Of a stretch of DNA of 64,000 nucleotides, positions 1 to 10,589 are shown piece after piece. The DNA is from DATARH01 sp035534855. Its GTDB lineage: Bacteria > Pseudomonadota > Alphaproteobacteria > ATCC43930 > CGMCC-115725. Where the stretch lies: the NCBI GenBank assembly GCA_035534855.1, contig DATLRD010000096.1, positions 1 to 64,000 on the forward strand. Reading direction: 5' to 3'. The notes beneath the pieces were generated by a model. The model had not been told where the DNA came from. It made no database searches and saw nothing but the letters and a program-made list of their open reading frames with translations. Position numbers and translations under genes: made by a program. How positions within the stretch are numbered: position 1 is the first letter of the stretch; each line of letters opens with the position of its first letter.

Positions 1-1
1 C

Positions 2-922
2 GGTGCGCCGAAATTATGGGCGATGCGCTTTGTCGAGCAGGAAGAGCGCTCGGCGCGGCGCTGGTACGGCGGCGCGATCGGCCGCGCGACGTTCGACGGC
101 AACATGAACACCGGGCTGACGCTGCGCACGATCCGGATGAAAGACGGGGTGGCAGAGGTGCGCGCCGGCGCGACGCTCTTGTTCGACAGCGATCCGGACG
201 CCGAGGAGGCCGAATGCCGGCTCAAGGCCTCGGCGATGTTCACGGCGATCCGCGGCGGGCGCGCCGCCGCGGCCGCAGCCGCGCCGGCGCCGAAAGGCGG
301 CGCGGGGCGCAAGGTGCTGCTGGTCGACCATGAGGATTCGTTCGTCCACACGCTCGCCGGCTATATCCGCACGACCGGCGCTGAGGTGGTGACGATGCGG
401 CCCGACCTGGCGCGCGCCGAATTGCGCGCCGGGGCGCGGCCCGACCTTGTCGTGATGTCGCCGGGGCCGGGCCGACCGCAGGATTTTGCGACCAGCGAGA
501 CGCTCGACCTGCTCTTGCGCGGGCATATCCCGGTGTTCGGCGTGTGCCTCGGCCTGCAGGCGATCGTCGAGCATTTCGGCGGCGCGCTCGACGTGCTCGG
601 CACGCCGATGCACGGCAAGCCGTCGCCGGTGCGTGCGCTCGGCGGTCGCATCCTCGCTGGGCTGCCCGAGCGCTTTACCGTCGGTCGCTATCACTCGCTC
701 TACGCCCGGCGCAGCGCGCTGCCACCGGATCTGCGGGTAACCGCCGAGACGGACGACGGGGTGATCATGGCGATCGAGCACCAGAGCCTGCCGCTCGCGG
801 CGGTGCAGTTTCACCCCGAATCGGTGATGACGCTGGCCGGTGCGGTCGGGATACCGATCATCAACGCGGTGTTCGCCGCGCTGTGCCCGCCGCGAAATTC
901 GGTGCCGGAGGCGGCGGGATAG
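2..922 (+). CDS. trpE: Anthranilate synthase, fused TrpE-TrpG type (3' part only)
   Basis: The frame is open from the first complete codon of the window, so the 5' part lies outside. The first 85 or so residues are the end of the chorismate-binding component I (GAPKLWAMR, then YGGAIG and the NTGLTLRT strand). A Gly/Ala-rich linker leads to a class I glutamine amidotransferase from about base 310 (KVLLVDHEDSF). Its nucleophile Cys is in FGVCLGLQ (codon near 545) and its His-Glu pair is in QFHPES. The single polypeptide should make anthranilate from chorismate and glutamine, the first step of tryptophan synthesis. Fused TrpEG is common in Rhizobiales and Rhodospirillales. It ends 2 bases from the convergent ppiD stop, with no obvious terminator hairpin between them. 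Confidence 0.93.
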   Translation, partial: GAPKLWAMRFVEQEERSARRWYGGAIGRATFDGNMNTGLTLRTIRMKDGVAEVRAGATLLFDSDPDAEEAECRLKASAMFTAIRGGRAAAAAAAPAPKGGAGRKVLLVDHEDSFVHTLAGYIRTTGAEVVTMRPDLARAELRAGARPDLVVMSPGPGRPQDFATSETLDLLLRGHIPVFGVCLGLQAIVEHFGGALDVLGTPMHGKPSPVRALGGRILAGLPERFTVGRYHSLYARRSALPPDLRVTAETDDGVIMAIEHQSLPLAAVQFHPESVMTLAGAVGIPIINAVFAALCPPRNSVPEAAG

Positions 923-924
923 GG

Positions 925-2811
925 TTAGAACGCCCGGTCCACCGCCGCACGGTCGATCTTGACCGGGAAGCGCTGGCGCAGCGCGTCGGTGAATTCGGCC
1001 GAAATGTCGAGCCGCTCGGCGGCAGCGAGGTCCTGCGACAGCTGTTTCGCCACCGCCGGGGTCGGCGGACCGGGGTCGTTGATCGCGGTCAGCTGCGCGA
1101 CATAGGCGCCGCTGGCGTCCTCGGCGGTCACCGCCGCGCCCTTCTTGGCCGCGAACAGCTTGGCGACCAGCGCCGGCGGTGCCGGGCCGTCCTGCACCGC
1201 CCGGCGCGGCAGCGGCGGCGAGGTCTTGACACTCAGCTTCTTGTCGGCCGCGACGGTCTTGAGCGGGCTCGATGGCGAGACCGCGGCGGCTAGTGCGGCG
1301 GCCTCCTTGGCGATCGACGCCCGCTTCTGATCCTGCTGCCAGGCGGCGATCGCCCGGGCCTTGACCTCGGCGAGCGGGCGGACATGCGGCTCGATAACCT
1401 TGTCGGTGCGGACCGCAAAGATCGCCCCGTCCTCGGTGTCGATAATCCGGCTAATCTGCTCCTGGTCGGTCGAAAACAGCGCCTTCAGCACATCGTTCGG
1501 AGAGGTTGGCAGCGTGATTGGCTTGCCGCTGGGGTCGCGGCCGCCGACATCGGTTGCCGCGACGGTCGTGGTCTTGAGCCCGAATTTGCTGGCGATTTCG
1601 GCCAGCGTGGCGCCGCCGGCCAGCGCGTCGTCGGCCTTGTTGCCGATCTTGTCGAGCTTGTCGACCGCCTGCTCCTTCTGCAGCCGGGCCTCGAGTTTCG
1701 GCTTGGCCTGGGCAAAGGTCTCGGTCGATGCCGGCACGATCTTGGTGACCCGCAGGATATGCCAGCCAAGCGGCGATTTGATCGGCTCGCTGGGCTTGTT
1801 GAGCGGCAGCGTAAACGCCACTTTGGCGAGCCCGCCGGGCAACTCCGATTCCTTCATCAGGCCGAGGTCGATCGTCCCGGTGTCCTGCTTGGCGATCGTT
1901 GTCGCAACCTCTTTCCAGTCCTTGCCGGCGGCGAGCGCCGCTTCAGCCTGCTTGGCGACCTCCTCGCTCGGCGCCAGGATCTGCTCGACATCGCGCTGCT
2001 CGGGCACCGCGAAATCGCCCTTGCGCTCCTCATAGGCCTTTTTGAGCGCGTCCTCGGAAATGTGGGTGCTGGCGGCGAGATCGGCAGCGGTCAGGCTGAC
2101 CAGCGTGAATCCGCGATATTCGGGCGCGCCGAACAGCTCGTGGTGCGCGTCGTAAAACTTCTGCAGCGCGGCATCGCTCGGCTGCCCGGGGTCGGCGGCG
2201 CCAGACAGTGGCACGGCGACGATGTCGGCGACCCGGGTCTCGCCGCGGTAGCGGTAGATCGTGTCGACGACCTCCTTCGAGGCGGTCACCGCGGATGTAA
2301 TCGCGTGCAGGATGTCGCTACGCGGCACATCGGTGCGCATCTGGGTGACAAATTGTGCCTCGGTCAGGTTGTTCATCGCCAGGATCTGGCTGAACAGCTG
2401 TGGGTCGAAGCGGCCGTCCTTGTCGCGGAACGCGGGGTTTCCGGCGATCGCGTCGCGGATCACCTGATCCGACACGTCGAGTTGGAGCCGGGCTGCCTCC
2501 TGGTCGATCAGGCTGCGGTCGATTAATCCGTTGAGCAGGCTGTCGAGCACGCCCAGCTGCTTGAGCTGGGCGTGGCTGATCGTCGTGCCGAGCTGTGACT
2601 GCAGCCGCTCGACCGCAGGCTGCAGCACGTGCTGTAGATCTCCCACCTGGATCGTCTGGTCGCCGACCGTGGCGATCGAGGCGGTGGTGGTGTTGTCCTG
2701 GAAAAACGGCGATCGGGTGTAGATGCCCCAGAAACCGAACGACAGGATCAGCAGCGCGAACAGCGTCTTGACGATGATCGAGCCCGCTCTGGTGCGGATC
2801 GCTTGCAGCAT
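925..2811 (-). CDS. ppiD: Membrane-anchored periplasmic peptidyl-prolyl isomerase, PpiD/SurA type
   Basis: The protein has 628 residues from the ATG at 2811. An upstream in-frame extension reaches 3189 but runs across the divergent tpiA promoter and gene, so I reject it. Residues 1-35 are a short cytoplasmic start plus one membrane anchor (VKTLFALLILSFGFWGIY). A SurA_N-like chaperone region follows, then a PPIC rotamase domain at roughly residues 250-350 (LPLNKPSEPIKSPLGWHIL). The family assists folding of outer-membrane proteins emerging from Sec, on the periplasmic face. It diverges from tpiA over a 133-base gap that should hold both promoters. The length matches PpiD (about 620). Confidence 0.9.
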   Translation of the reverse strand: MLQAIRTRAGSIIVKTLFALLILSFGFWGIYTRSPFFQDNTTTASIATVGDQTIQVGDLQHVLQPAVERLQSQLGTTISHAQLKQLGVLDSLLNGLIDRSLIDQEAARLQLDVSDQVIRDAIAGNPAFRDKDGRFDPQLFSQILAMNNLTEAQFVTQMRTDVPRSDILHAITSAVTASKEVVDTIYRYRGETRVADIVAVPLSGAADPGQPSDAALQKFYDAHHELFGAPEYRGFTLVSLTAADLAASTHISEDALKKAYEERKGDFAVPEQRDVEQILAPSEEVAKQAEAALAAGKDWKEVATTIAKQDTGTIDLGLMKESELPGGLAKVAFTLPLNKPSEPIKSPLGWHILRVTKIVPASTETFAQAKPKLEARLQKEQAVDKLDKIGNKADDALAGGATLAEIASKFGLKTTTVAATDVGGRDPSGKPITLPTSPNDVLKALFSTDQEQISRIIDTEDGAIFAVRTDKVIEPHVRPLAEVKARAIAAWQQDQKRASIAKEAAALAAAVSPSSPLKTVAADKKLSVKTSPPLPRRAVQDGPAPPALVAKLFAAKKGAAVTAEDASGAYVAQLTAINDPGPPTPAVAKQLSQDLAAAERLDISAEFTDALRQRFPVKIDRAAVDRAF

Positions 2812-2944
2812 GTGTTTAGGGCGGCTCCGTCTGCGCGGCTCGGGCGCAGGTTGACCGGCCCGAATGCCGGTGTGATCGTGCGGCGATGATAGAGATGGGC
2901 CGGCGGGGCCGCAACTATTCGCCGGGCATGGCGGGAGAGCCGGG

Positions 2945-3691
2945 ATGGCAGAGCGCAGAACCCTGGTGGCGGGGAACTGGAAGATGAACGGGCTGCAGGG
3001 CGAGGCTGCCGCTCTCGCGCGCGACCTCGCCACAACAATGGCGGCCGGCGGCCACGCCGGATGTGAGGTGCTGGTCTGCCCGCCGGCGACGGCGATCGCG
3101 ACGGTCGGGCGAATCGTCGCGGACAGCGGGATCGCCCTCGGTGGGCAGGATTGCCACGCCGCAACCAATGGCGCCTTTACCGGCGACATCAGCGCCGAGA
3201 TGCTGAAGGACCTCGGCTGCCGTTACGTGATCCTCGGTCATTCCGAGCGGCGCCACGGGCACGGCGAGACCGATGACGAGATCAGCGCCAAGGTCGCTGC
3301 GGCGTGGCGCGCCGGGCTCGCCGCGATCTTGTGCATCGGCGAGACCCGCAAGCAGCGCGAGGACGGGGTGGCGTTGGCGGTGGTCGAGGGCCAGCTTGCC
3401 GGCTCGCTTCCGCCCGGCGCCTCGGCCGATAGGCTGGTCGTCGCCTACGAGCCGGTGTGGGCGATCGGCACCGGGCTGACCGCGAGCCTCGCCGACATCG
3501 CCGAAATCCACGGCGGCATCCGCGCCGCGGTGCCGACCGGCACGCGAATCCTTTACGGCGGCTCGGTCAACCCGGGCAACGCCGCCGGGATTCTTGCGCT
3601 CGACGATGTCGACGGCGGGCTGATCGGCGGCGCGAGCCTCAAGGCTGCGGATTTCTGGGCAATCGTCCGCGCGGCGACGAGCCCCGCATAG
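2945..3691 (+). CDS. tpiA: Triosephosphate isomerase
   Basis: This cytosolic glycolytic and gluconeogenic enzyme interconverts dihydroxyacetone phosphate and glyceraldehyde 3-phosphate. All three catalytic signatures are visible: Lys in GNWKMN (residue 13), His in GHSERR (about residue 98) and Glu in AYEPVWAIGTG (about residue 166). The C-terminal phosphate-binding loop is YGGSVNPGN. Its 248 residues are the normal length. It is 63 bases upstream of secG, as in many alphaproteobacteria (tpiA-secG-pyrG-eno), so it probably heads a co-transcribed run. Confidence 0.97.
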   Translation: MAERRTLVAGNWKMNGLQGEAAALARDLATTMAAGGHAGCEVLVCPPATAIATVGRIVADSGIALGGQDCHAATNGAFTGDISAEMLKDLGCRYVILGHSERRHGHGETDDEISAKVAAAWRAGLAAILCIGETRKQREDGVALAVVEGQLAGSLPPGASADRLVVAYEPVWAIGTGLTASLADIAEIHGGIRAAVPTGTRILYGGSVNPGNAAGILALDDVDGGLIGGASLKAADFWAIVRAATSPA

Positions 3692-3754
3692 CCAGGCCGC
3701 GCGGAACAGGGTAGATATCGCGCCGCATCTGCCCAATATCCTGTCCGAGCTTCC

Positions 3755-4177
3755 ATGATCATTCTGCTGTTCGTCCTGCACGTCCTCATCGCGATCTCGC
3801 TTGTTGCGGTCATTCTGCTGCAAAAGAGCGAGGGCGGCGCGCTTGGCATGGGCGGCGGCGGCGGCATGTCCGGGTTCATGACCGGTCGCTCGACGGCGAA
3901 CCTCTTGACCCGGACCACGGCAATCCTCGCCGCGGCGTTTTTTGCCAGCAGCGTGCTGCTCGTCGTGCTGAGCAACAGCGGTCACAGGCAGCGCTCGATC
4001 ATCCAGGATCTGCCGACCGGACCGGCGATCCCGGCAGCGCCGGCGGCCCCTGCCGGTCCGAGCGTGCCGACGGCCCCGGCCGGGCCCGCGGTGCCGGCGG
4101 CGCCGACCGGTTCGGCGGCACCTGCTGCCCCGACCGCGACCAAGCCGCCGGCTCCGGCCGCACCGGCGCCGAAGTGA
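3755..4177 (+). CDS. secG: Preprotein translocase subunit SecG
   Basis: SecG is the small auxiliary membrane subunit of the SecYEG channel. Two hydrophobic segments (residues 2-22 and about 53-73) flank the conserved cytoplasmic loop with LQKSEGGALGMGGG. The remaining half is a low-complexity Ala/Pro tail. The 140 residues exceed the roughly 75-110 of enterobacterial SecG; an Ala/Pro tail of this sort is usual in alphaproteobacteria. The position between tpiA and pyrG supports the call. Confidence 0.93.
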   Translation: MIILLFVLHVLIAISLVAVILLQKSEGGALGMGGGGGMSGFMTGRSTANLLTRTTAILAAAFFASSVLLVVLSNSGHRQRSIIQDLPTGPAIPAAPAAPAGPSVPTAPAGPAVPAAPTGSAAPAAPTATKPPAPAAPAPK

Positions 4178-4392
4178 GGTTCGGCTCCGGCGATGTAGCG
4201 AATCGCCGGAAATCCCGCAGCCCGCTTCGCGCAGCGCGCCGAAGGGGCGGGGTGCTGAACCGGCGCGCTGCGGCGAAAGTGCCGATGCCGGCGCCGCGCG
4301 GCGGTGTTCAAGTTATTGATATTATGACCATCGCAATGCGCCCGGCAGTTTCCCGTGGGATGGCGCAGCCACTTGCTTTACACTGAAGGTCC

Positions 4393-6021
4393 ATGACGCG
4401 GTTCGTCTTCATTACCGGCGGCGTGGTTTCCTCCCTCGGCAAAGGTTTGTGCTCGGCGGCGCTCGGCGCGCTGCTGCAGGCGCGCGGGTTCAAGGTGCGC
4501 CTGAGAAAGCTCGACCCCTATCTCAATGTCGATCCGGGCACGATGAGCCCCTACCAGCACGGCGAAGTCTATGTGACCGACGACGGCGCCGAGACTGATC
4601 TCGATCTTGGGCATTACGAGCGCTATGTCGGCGTCGCCGCGCGCAAGAGCGACAGCGTCACCACCGGGCGGATTTATTCGACCGTGATTGGCCGCGAGCG
4701 GCGCGGCGAATATCTCGGCGCGACGGTGCAGGTGATCCCGCACGTGACCGACGCGATCAAGGAATTCATCCTCGCCGACCTGAATGACGAGGATTTCGTG
4801 CTGTGCGAGATCGGCGGTACGGTCGGCGACATCGAAAGCCTGCCGTTTCTCGAGGCGATCCGCCAGCTCGGCAACGAATTGGGGCGCGAGCGGGTGCTGT
4901 TTGCGCACCTGACGCTGGTGCCGTGGATCGCCTCGGCCGGCGAACTCAAGACCAAGCCGACCCAGCACTCGGCCAAGGAACTGCTCGGGCTCGGCATCCA
5001 GCCCGACATCCTGCTGTGCCGCTGCGACCGCGAAATCCCCGAAGGCGCGCGCAAAAAGATTGCACTGTTCTGCAACGTGCGCGAAAGCCGCGTGATCCCG
5101 GCGCTCGATGTCGACACGATCTATGCGGTGCCCGGCGCCTACCATGCCGAGGGGTTCGACCGCGAGGTGTGCCGCCATTTCGGCCTCGACACCGCCGAAC
5201 CCGACCTCGAGCGCTGGGACGCGATCGTTAACTGCATCCGCAAGCCCGAGGGCGAGGTCACGATCGCCATCGTCGGCAAGTACACGCATCTGCCCGACAG
5301 CTACAAATCGCTGGCCGAGGCGATGACCCACGGCGGCATCGCCAACAATGTCAAGGTAAACGTCGACTGGATCAACTCGGAGGTGTTCGAGGCCGAGGGC
5401 GAGGCGCTGCGTCAGCTCGAAGGGGTGCACGGTATCCTGGTGCCGGGCGGGTTCGGCGAGCGCGGCTCGGAAGGCAAGATCGAGGCGGCGCGGTTTGCGC
5501 GCGAGCGGGCAGTGCCCTATTTCGGCATCTGCTTCGGCATGCAGATGGCGGTGATCGAGGCGGCGCGGCATCTGGCTGGGCTGCCGGGAGCCGGCTCCAG
5601 CGAGTTCGGCCCGTGCGAACACGCGGTGATCGGGCTGATGACTGAGTGGATGCGCGGCAACGCGGTCGAGCACCGAACCGCAGAAACCGACCTCGGCGGC
5701 ACGATGCGTCTCGGCGCCTACGAGGCGGTGCTCGATCCGGAAAGCCGGGTCGCGGAGATCTACGCCGCCGATCGGATCAGCGAGCGCCACCGCCACCGCT
5801 ACGAGGTAAACATCGCCTATCGCGACACGCTCGAGGCCGCGGGCCTGCGCTTTTCCGGCATGTCGCCCAATGGCCTCCTGCCCGAGATCGTCGAACTCCC
5901 CGACCATCCGTGGTTCGTCGGCGTGCAGTTTCATCCCGAGCTGAAATCGAAGCCGTTCGAGCCGCACCCGCTGTTCACCTCGTTCGTCAAGGCGGCGCTC
6001 GACCAGTCCCGGCTGGTGTAG
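4393..6021 (+). CDS. pyrG: CTP synthase
   Basis: The enzyme converts UTP plus glutamine and ATP to CTP. The N-terminal synthetase domain (about residues 1-265) starts with the P-loop region TGGVVSSLGKGL and the Mg/UTP-binding stretch DPYLNVDPGTMSPYQHGEV. The C-terminal glutaminase domain (about 290-540) has the nucleophile Cys in YFGICFGMQ (residue near 380) and His-Glu in QFHPELKS. Its 542 residues are full length. The 215 bases upstream contain no supported gene and carry an AT-richer stretch (about 4310-4390) that is the likely promoter. Confidence 0.97.
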   Translation: MTRFVFITGGVVSSLGKGLCSAALGALLQARGFKVRLRKLDPYLNVDPGTMSPYQHGEVYVTDDGAETDLDLGHYERYVGVAARKSDSVTTGRIYSTVIGRERRGEYLGATVQVIPHVTDAIKEFILADLNDEDFVLCEIGGTVGDIESLPFLEAIRQLGNELGRERVLFAHLTLVPWIASAGELKTKPTQHSAKELLGLGIQPDILLCRCDREIPEGARKKIALFCNVRESRVIPALDVDTIYAVPGAYHAEGFDREVCRHFGLDTAEPDLERWDAIVNCIRKPEGEVTIAIVGKYTHLPDSYKSLAEAMTHGGIANNVKVNVDWINSEVFEAEGEALRQLEGVHGILVPGGFGERGSEGKIEAARFARERAVPYFGICFGMQMAVIEAARHLAGLPGAGSSEFGPCEHAVIGLMTEWMRGNAVEHRTAETDLGGTMRLGAYEAVLDPESRVAEIYAADRISERHRHRYEVNIAYRDTLEAAGLRFSGMSPNGLLPEIVELPDHPWFVGVQFHPELKSKPFEPHPLFTSFVKAALDQSRLV

Positions 6022-6054
6022 CCGAAAGGCGGCGACACGCCCTCCGCTCCGGCC

Positions 6055-6119
6055 CGTCATATCGGCGAAGTCCGATATCCACGTCAGGGATCGGGCGCGG
6101 CCTTCGTCGGGATGACAGA
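6055..6119. repeat. Dispersed palindromic intergenic repeat
   Basis: The pyrG-eno gap begins with CCCGTCATATCGGCGAAGTC and ends with CTTCGTCGGGATGACAG. These outer arms are roughly complementary, as in the CGTCATCCCGA-type repeats scattered through alphaproteobacterial intergenic DNA. It is a diverged member of the group that also includes 13341-13400, 30005-30066 and 46438-46500. Confidence 0.5.
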
Positions 6120-6200
6120 ACGCCCGGCCGACGCTAATTGTGATCCGCAGCCGGTTTTCTCGCACCCGCAATACCGGGCGGACGATCAAAGGACGCTGAA

Positions 6201-7475
6201 ATGACCGCGATTGCCGATATCCATGCCCGTGAAATCCTCGACAGCCGCGGCAACCCGACGCTCGAAGTCGAGGTGAGCCTCGACAGCGGCGCAATGGGGC
6301 GCGCCGCGGTGCCGTCGGGCGCCTCGACCGGGGCGCACGAGGCGGTCGAGTTGCGCGACGGTGGCACGCGGTTTCACGGCCGCGGCGTCCAGCAGGCGGT
6401 TGGCGCGGTCAACGGCGAGATTTTCGACGCGCTGTCGGGGTTCGACGCCGCCGACCAGCTGGCGATCGACCGCACCCTGGTCGAGCTTGACGGCACCCCG
6501 AACAAGGGCCGGCTCGGCGCCAATGCGGTGCTCGGCGTCAGCCTCGCCTGCGCCAAGGCGTCGGCCGAGGATATCGGCCAGCCGCTCTATCGTTATGTCG
6601 GCGGCGCCTTTGCCCGCACCCTGCCGGTGCCGATGATGAACATCGTCAACGGCGGGGTGCACGCCGACAACCCGATCGACATCCAGGAATTTATGATCAT
6701 GCCGGTCGGCGCGCCGAGCGTGACCGAGGCGATCCGCATGGGCTCGGAGATCTTCCATGCGCTGCGCAGCCGCCTGCACGACGCCGGGCACAACACCAAT
6801 GTCGGCGACGAGGGCGGCTTTGCCCCAAACCTTGCCTCGGCCGATGCGGCGCTCGGCTTTGTGATGAAGGCAATCGAAGCGGCGGGATACCACCCCGGCG
6901 ACGAGGTGGTGCTGGCGCTCGACCCCGCCTCGTCCGAGTTCTTCCGCGACGGCAAGTACGACCTGAAAGGCGAGGGGAAGGTGCTCGATGCCACGGGAAT
7001 GGTCGCCTATTACGCCGACCTCGTGGCGCGCTACCCGATCGTGTCGATCGAGGACGGGATGGCCGAAGACGATTGGGACGGCTGGGCGCAAATGACCCGC
7101 GAGCTTGGCGCCAAGATCCAGCTGGTCGGCGACGACCTGTTCGTCACCAACCCGGCGCGCGTCGGGCGCGGCATCGCCGACAAGGTCGCCAACGCGGTGC
7201 TGATCAAGGTGAATCAGATCGGCACGTTGTCGGAGACGCTGGAAACGGTCGAACTGGCGATGCGCGCCGGCTATGGCGCCGTGATGTCGCACCGTTCGGG
7301 CGAAACCGAGGACACGACGATTGCCGACCTCGCAGTGGCGACCAATTGCGGACAAATCAAAACCGGGTCACTTTCGCGTTCCGACCGACTCGCGAAATAC
7401 AATCAACTGATCCGAATCGAAGAACGGCTTTCTTCTTCGGCGTATTACCCGGGGAAATCAATCATTCGGCGGTAG
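6201..7475 (+). CDS. eno: Enolase
   Basis: Enolase dehydrates 2-phosphoglycerate to phosphoenolpyruvate; in many bacteria it also joins the RNA degradosome. Visible signatures are the N-terminal substrate loop (SGASTGAHEAVELRDG), metal-binding Asp in LALDPASSEF, Glu-Asp in SIEDGMAEDDW, the catalytic Lys in VLIKVNQIGT and the MSHRSGETED loop. At 424 residues it is full length. The last 40 or so codons (from about 7345) switch to AT-richer codons (AAA, TCA, CGA, AAT) unlike the rest of the gene; see findings. Confidence 0.97.
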   Translation: MTAIADIHAREILDSRGNPTLEVEVSLDSGAMGRAAVPSGASTGAHEAVELRDGGTRFHGRGVQQAVGAVNGEIFDALSGFDAADQLAIDRTLVELDGTPNKGRLGANAVLGVSLACAKASAEDIGQPLYRYVGGAFARTLPVPMMNIVNGGVHADNPIDIQEFMIMPVGAPSVTEAIRMGSEIFHALRSRLHDAGHNTNVGDEGGFAPNLASADAALGFVMKAIEAAGYHPGDEVVLALDPASSEFFRDGKYDLKGEGKVLDATGMVAYYADLVARYPIVSIEDGMAEDDWDGWAQMTRELGAKIQLVGDDLFVTNPARVGRGIADKVANAVLIKVNQIGTLSETLETVELAMRAGYGAVMSHRSGETEDTTIADLAVATNCGQIKTGSLSRSDRLAKYNQLIRIEERLSSSAYYPGKSIIRR

Positions 7476-7664
7476 AAAGGCAGCGCGCCCGGGCAACCGG
7501 GCAAAACAGCCCACGATTTCGCCCGGTCGCGGCGTCAAATCAAAGCGGTAGCCCCGAAAACCAAAATTCTTGGATGAAGCCGGCCCGACCCGGCCCTCGA
7601 CGCTGCGGGGGGCCAGGGGATGCATGCCGTTGACGACGGCAGCGCTGCGTGATTCTCTCTCGCG

Positions 7665-7988
7665 ATGGTCGTGTTGCGCGAAATGCGCCGGCGTGCGCGA
7701 TTTCTGGTTGGCCCGGTGTTCGGGCTGGCGGTGACCGGCTATTTCCTCTACCACTTGGTGGAAGGTGATCGCGGCCTGACCGCCTGGGTTCGGCTCAACC
7801 ATGAGATGCGGGTCGCGCAGGCGCAGTTCGTCAAGGTCGATGCCGACCGCGCAGCGCTCGATCATCGCGTCGCCGATATGCGGCCCGACCACGTCGACCC
7901 CGACCTGCTCGACGAAGAAATTCGCCGTACGCTCAACTATGCCGCACCCGACGAAATCGTCATTATGCAACCCGCTAAGCCACGCTGA
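7665..7988 (+). CDS. ftsB: Septum formation initiator FtsB/DivIC-like protein
   Basis: This is a 107-residue bitopic membrane protein. It has a basic N-terminus (REMRRRARF), one transmembrane segment (about residues 13-33) and the family motif GDRGLTAW, followed by a predicted coiled coil. FtsB bridges FtsL and FtsQ in the divisome. Its position between eno and pdhA is the standard alphaproteobacterial arrangement. The start is uncertain: an internal ATG at 7683 would remove six residues. The 7476-7664 gap shows no supported gene. Confidence 0.85.
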   Translation: MVVLREMRRRARFLVGPVFGLAVTGYFLYHLVEGDRGLTAWVRLNHEMRVAQAQFVKVDADRAALDHRVADMRPDHVDPDLLDEEIRRTLNYAAPDEIVIMQPAKPR

Positions 7989-8099
7989 GCAGCCGCCGCG
8001 GCGGATCAGTCAGTTCATCCTTCGTTCCCAAGGAATTGGCGCCCGTAAGGTTGCAAACGGCGGCATTTGACACCATGCTAGCCGGGTTGGAGGAGATGC

Positions 8100-9109
8100 A
8101 TGGCAGTCAAAAGCAAGGCCAAACCGGTCAAGCCCGCGGAGCCTCCCGTCGCGGCTGCGACGCTCAAGCAATTCTTTCACGACATGCTGCTGATCCGGCG
8201 CTTTGAAGAGCGCGCCGGACAACTCTACGGGATGGGCCTGATTGGCGGGTTCTGCCATCTCTATATCGGCCAGGAGGCGGTGGTCGTCGGGGTTCAGGCG
8301 GCCCTTAAAGAGGGCGACACGATCGTCACCTCCTATCGCGATCATGGCCACATGCTGGCCTGCGGCATGGACCCCAAGGGGGTGATGGCCGAGCTTGCCG
8401 GCCGACGCGACGGCTATTCGCACGGCAAGGGCGGCTCGATGCACATGTTCAGCCGCGAAAAGAATTTCTTTGGCGGGCACGGCATCGTCGGTGCCCAGGT
8501 GCCGATTGGCACCGGGCTCGGCTTTGCCCATCACTACCGCGACGACGGGTTCATCTCGGTCACCTATCTCGGCGACGGCGCGATCAACCAGGGCCAGGTC
8601 TATGAAAGCTTCAACATGGCCTCGCTGTGGAAGCTGCCGGTCGTCTACGTGATCGAGAACAATCGCTATGGCATGGGCACCTCGGTCGCCCGCGCCTCGG
8701 CGCGCACCGACCTCTATCACCGCGGCGTGGCCTACGGAATTCCCGGTGAGCCGGTCGACGGGATGGACGTGGCCGCGGTTTACCGGGCCGGGATCGCGGC
8801 GGCCGAGCACGCGCGCTCGGGCGGGGGGCCGATCATCCTTGAAATGCTGACCTACCGATATCGCGGCCATTCGATGTCCGACCCCGCGAAGTACCGCACC
8901 CGCGACGAGGTCAACAAGATGCGCAGCGAGCACGACCCGATCGACCATCTGCGCCAGCGGTTGATAGAGCAGGGCGCGGCGAGCGAGCCGGAGCTGCGCG
9001 AGGTCGAGCGGCAGGTGCGGGATGTCGTCGTCGAGGCGGCGCAATTCGCTCAGGATTGTCCCGAGCCCGACCCGGCGGAACTGTGGACGGACGTGCTGGC
9101 CGAGGCGTG

Positions 9110-9110
<1 letters not shown>
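8100..9110 (+). CDS. pdhA: Pyruvate dehydrogenase E1 component, alpha subunit
   Basis: This is the thiamine-diphosphate-binding half of the alpha2beta2 E1 enzyme that decarboxylates pyruvate and acetylates the lipoyl group of E2. The ThDP/Mg motif GDGAINQG continues to ENNRYGMGTS. The regulatory/phosphorylation-loop equivalent is YRYRGHSMSDP. At 336 residues it is the normal length for the alphaproteobacterial heterodimeric E1. Its stop overlaps the pdhB start by one base (TGATG), indicating translational coupling. Confidence 0.96.
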
Positions 9111-10492
<1,382 letters not shown>

Positions 10493-10522
10493 GCGGATGT
10501 TATTGCGAAGCCCATCGGGCGA

Positions 10523-10549
10523 CGACGCAATCTCGCCGGGATTGCGTCG
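10523..10549. repeat. Perfect 10-bp stem palindrome in pdhB-pdhC gap
   Basis: CGACGCAATC at 10523-10532 and GATTGCGTCG at 10540-10549 are perfect inverted repeats around a 7-base loop. They lie inside a longer imperfect palindrome (about 10502-10563) ending GCGCTCGCAACGAC, a motif typical of dispersed repeats in this class. It has no T-tract, so it should not terminate transcription, but it could modulate E1 versus E2 mRNA levels. Confidence 0.7.
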
Positions 10550-10589
10550 CTGCGCTCGCAACGACACCTCATTCGATGTGATCTGACCC

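Noticed and set aside
2812..3189. N-terminal extension of ppiD to a 754-residue frame
   Set aside because: The added 126 residues are low complexity and antisense to tpiA and its promoter; the ATG at 2811 directly precedes the membrane anchor expected at the PpiD N-terminus.
4378..6294. 638-residue minus-strand frame antisense to pyrG
   Set aside because: High-GC antisense shadow with Arg/His/Asp-rich composition and no domain; pyrG on the plus strand is unambiguous.
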